This document shows positions 13,861-15,312 of a stretch of 15,312 nucleotides of DNA, piece by piece. Location: assembly GCA_027623585.1 (NCBI GenBank), contig JAQBVK010000023.1, positions 1-15,312 on the forward strand. The letters run 5' to 3'. Each line of letters opens with the position of its first letter. The first letter of the stretch is position 1. Made by a program: the position numbers and the translations under genes. The notes beneath the pieces are model-generated. The model was given only the letters and a program-made list of their open reading frames with translations. It did no database searches and was not told the origin of the DNA. The DNA is from Planctomycetota bacterium (GTDB lineage Bacteria; Planctomycetota; UBA1135).

Positions 13861-13867
13861 TATTCTA
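13861..13867. promoter_or_regulatory. Candidate bidirectional -10 element
   Basis: The heptamer TATTCTA reads TATTCT on the + strand (towards the ABC ATPase ATG at 13895) and TAGAAT on the minus strand (towards the beta-oxidation ATG at 13842). It is the only AT-rich patch in the 52-nt divergent gap, so one patch may serve two overlapping promoters. Confidence 0.4.
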
Positions 13868-13894
13868 AGGCAGCACCGCCCGGGTGTTCTGCCG

Positions 13895-14545
13895 ATGATC
13901 CGCTTGCGTGACGTTCAGAAGAGCTTCGGAGCCGCCGAAAACGCTGCGCCGGTGCTTTCCGTTCGCTCACTGGTGGTCGCGCGCGGCGAGCGCGTGGCGC
14001 TGATGGGTGAGAGCGGCTCGGGCAAGACGACCATCCTGAACTTGGTCGGCGGCTTGCTCACGCCCGACGCCGGCAGCGTGGAGGTGGCCGGCAGCGATCT
14101 GGCGACGCTCAGCGAGGCCGCCCGCGACCGTTTCCGAGCCCGCCACGTCGGCTACCTCTTCCAAACCTTTCACCTTCTCGACGGCTGGACGGCGCGCGAG
14201 AACGTGGAACTCGGTGCCTCCTTCACCGGCCGCCGCGCCGAAGCCGGGCGCGCCGAGGCGCTGCTGCGCGAAGTCGGCCTCGGTGAGCGGCTCGGGCATT
14301 GGCCGCGGCAGTTGTCGGTCGGCCAGCAGGCGCGCGTCGCGCTGGCACGCGCGCTCATCAACAAACCCGAAGTGCTGCTCGCCGACGAACCCACCGGCGC
14401 GCTCGACCACGCCAACGGCGCAACCGTGCTGCGCACGATCCTCGACTCGGCGCGCGTCGCCGGCAGCACCGTGCTCTGCGCGACGCACGATCCGGAAGTC
14501 GCCGCCGCCTTCGACCGCGTTGTGCGCGTGGAGGATCTGCGATGA
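13895..14545 (+). CDS. ABC transporter ATP-binding protein (LolD/MacB type)
   Basis: The 216-residue ATPase has Walker A GESGSGKTT (38-46), Q-loop FQTFHLL (89-95, Q90), signature LSVGQQARVALARAL (140-154), Walker B VLLADEPTGALD (160-171) and the H-loop THD (197-199, H198). The TGALD after Walker B and overall size place it with LolD/MacB/FtsE-like exporters that pair with FtsX-type permeases, and such a permease follows at once (ATGA overlap, 14542-14545). The signature has Val where LSGGQ is usual, but the serine and second glycine are kept. ATG 13895 is chosen because an upstream in-frame ATG at 13841 overlaps the divergent gene and its candidate promoter. The exported substrate is not evident from this gene alone. 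Confidence 0.93.
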   Translation: MIRLRDVQKSFGAAENAAPVLSVRSLVVARGERVALMGESGSGKTTILNLVGGLLTPDAGSVEVAGSDLATLSEAARDRFRARHVGYLFQTFHLLDGWTARENVELGASFTGRRAEAGRAEALLREVGLGERLGHWPRQLSVGQQARVALARALINKPEVLLADEPTGALDHANGATVLRTILDSARVAGSTVLCATHDPEVAAAFDRVVRVEDLR

Positions 14546-15312
14546 ACGCCATGCGCATCATCGTGCGTAATCTGCGCCGTCGCCCGCTCGCGACCGCGCT
14601 CACCAGTCTGTCGGTGGCGCTCGGCGTGGCGCTCTTCACCACCATCGGCGCGCTCCGCGAGGCGGGTGAGCGCGGTTTCCTGCGCGCGGCCGCGATCTGC
14701 GACCAGGTGGTCGGCGCGAAAGGCGCGCCGCTGCAGTTGGTGCTCAATTCGGTCTATCACCTCGGCACCAGCCCCGGAAACCTTCCCTACGAGCTTTGGA
14801 CTGAGTTGCGCACCACGCCGGGCGTGACCTGGGCGGTCCCGGTCGCGGTGGGGGACTCCTACCGCGGTGCACGCATCGTCGGCGTGACCAGCGAGTTTTT
14901 CGAGAAGGTACGCCTTGGCGGCGAGGGTGAGGAGGGCGCGCCGCTGCGCTTCGCCGAGGGCGCAGCCTTCGTGCACACCGCCGACGAGTTCGCGGAGTTG
15001 CGCGAGCATCTGCTCGAAGCCCACGAGCATGAAGAGGAGGGCGGCGCGCATGATGAGCACGCCGCGCATCCGGAACTCCAGCGCGCCGTGGTCGGCTCCG
15101 AAGCCGCGCGCGCGGCGAACTTGCGCGTCGGCAGCCGCTTCCGGCCCGCGCACGACGTCAGCGGCGTCGCCGGCGCGCCCGAGCACGAGGAAGCCGAGTC
15201 GGAAGTCGTCGGCGTGCTCGCGCCGACCGGCACACCGATCGATCGCGCGATCTACGTGCCGATCGCACTCTACTACGCGATCGAAGGACACGCGCCCACC
15301 GAAGCCACGCCC
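14542..15312 (+). CDS. FtsX/MacB-type ABC permease with His-rich insertion (partial)
   Basis: Translation from ATG 14542 stays open to the window edge (257 codons). The first 12 residues are basic and a hydrophobic helix follows (about 16-38), as in LolC/MacB permeases. The subgroup motif VVGAKGAPLQLVLNSVYHLG (56-75) comes next, then a periplasmic domain. Residues 154-177 hold six histidines (156, 161, 163, 170, 173, 176) among many acidic residues, and AHD and EHEEAE follow further on, suggesting metal binding. Permeases with the VVGAKG...QLVLN pattern sit, from memory, in clusters with DUF2796/ZrgA-type zinc proteins, which would fit. The remaining helices lie beyond 15312. The frame is certain; the metal link is inference. 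Confidence 0.88.
   Translation, partial: MNAMRIIVRNLRRRPLATALTSLSVALGVALFTTIGALREAGERGFLRAAAICDQVVGAKGAPLQLVLNSVYHLGTSPGNLPYELWTELRTTPGVTWAVPVAVGDSYRGARIVGVTSEFFEKVRLGGEGEEGAPLRFAEGAAFVHTADEFAELREHLLEAHEHEEEGGAHDEHAAHPELQRAVVGSEAARAANLRVGSRFRPAHDVSGVAGAPEHEEAESEVVGVLAPTGTPIDRAIYVPIALYYAIEGHAPTEATP

Noticed and set aside
1..15312. Mobile element, tRNA, rRNA or prophage signatures
   Set aside because: No transposase, integrase, flanking inverted or direct repeats, tRNA-like cloverleaf or rRNA sequence was recognised by eye; a tRNA and repeat search would be needed to confirm.

Overview
The window is a dense, GC-rich bacterial chromosome segment, with nearly every base inside a gene and no rRNA, tRNA, CRISPR array or insertion sequence seen. 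The WaaP-type kinase-like gene, a secreted S41 peptidase and a LolD/MacB-type exporter point to a cell with an outer membrane. A planctomycete or another GC-rich environmental phylum would fit, but the sequence alone does not settle the taxonomy.

Left block (about 1-4720, + strand): rpiA, a small single-domain HD alarmone hydrolase, prfB with a textbook programmed +1 frameshift, purH, and a small exported-protein gene. The last follows a frame-shifted stretch that looks like an older partial copy of itself. Up to purH this is a growth-related cluster (pentose phosphate pathway, ppGpp turnover, translation termination, purine synthesis). At the extreme left a gene may start on the minus strand and leave the window.

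Middle block: a minus-strand pair (arsC-like reductase, then a DUF457/YdjM-like membrane hydrolase, joined by a TAATG overlap) diverges from a + strand trio. The trio is a Cas4/AddB-like PD-(D/E)XK protein with four cluster-type cysteines, a YbdG-like MscS channel and a threonine/serine dehydratase-like PLP enzyme. It is tightly packed (4-nt gap, then an ATGA overlap). It meets a minus-strand pair, a WaaP/Kdo-kinase-like protein without the catalytic Asp and a class I methyltransferase, again joined by an ATGA overlap.

Right block: a secreted S41 peptidase gene, probably on a leaderless mRNA, converges with a minus-strand bifunctional beta-oxidation enzyme whose domains are in the order dehydrogenase-hydratase, the reverse of FadB. 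Divergent from it is an ABC exporter operon: a LolD/MacB-like ATPase and an FtsX-like permease that runs off the window and carries a His/Glu-rich periplasmic insertion.

A recurring signal is a lone TANNNT hexamer (TATCCT, TAGAAT, TATTCT) just upstream of gene starts in the few non-coding gaps. In two cases it lies so close to the start codon that leaderless transcripts are likely. No single new defence or mobile system is evident. The most interesting items are the kinase-like/methyltransferase pair, the exported-protein duplication, the four-Cys nuclease operon and the His-rich permease.
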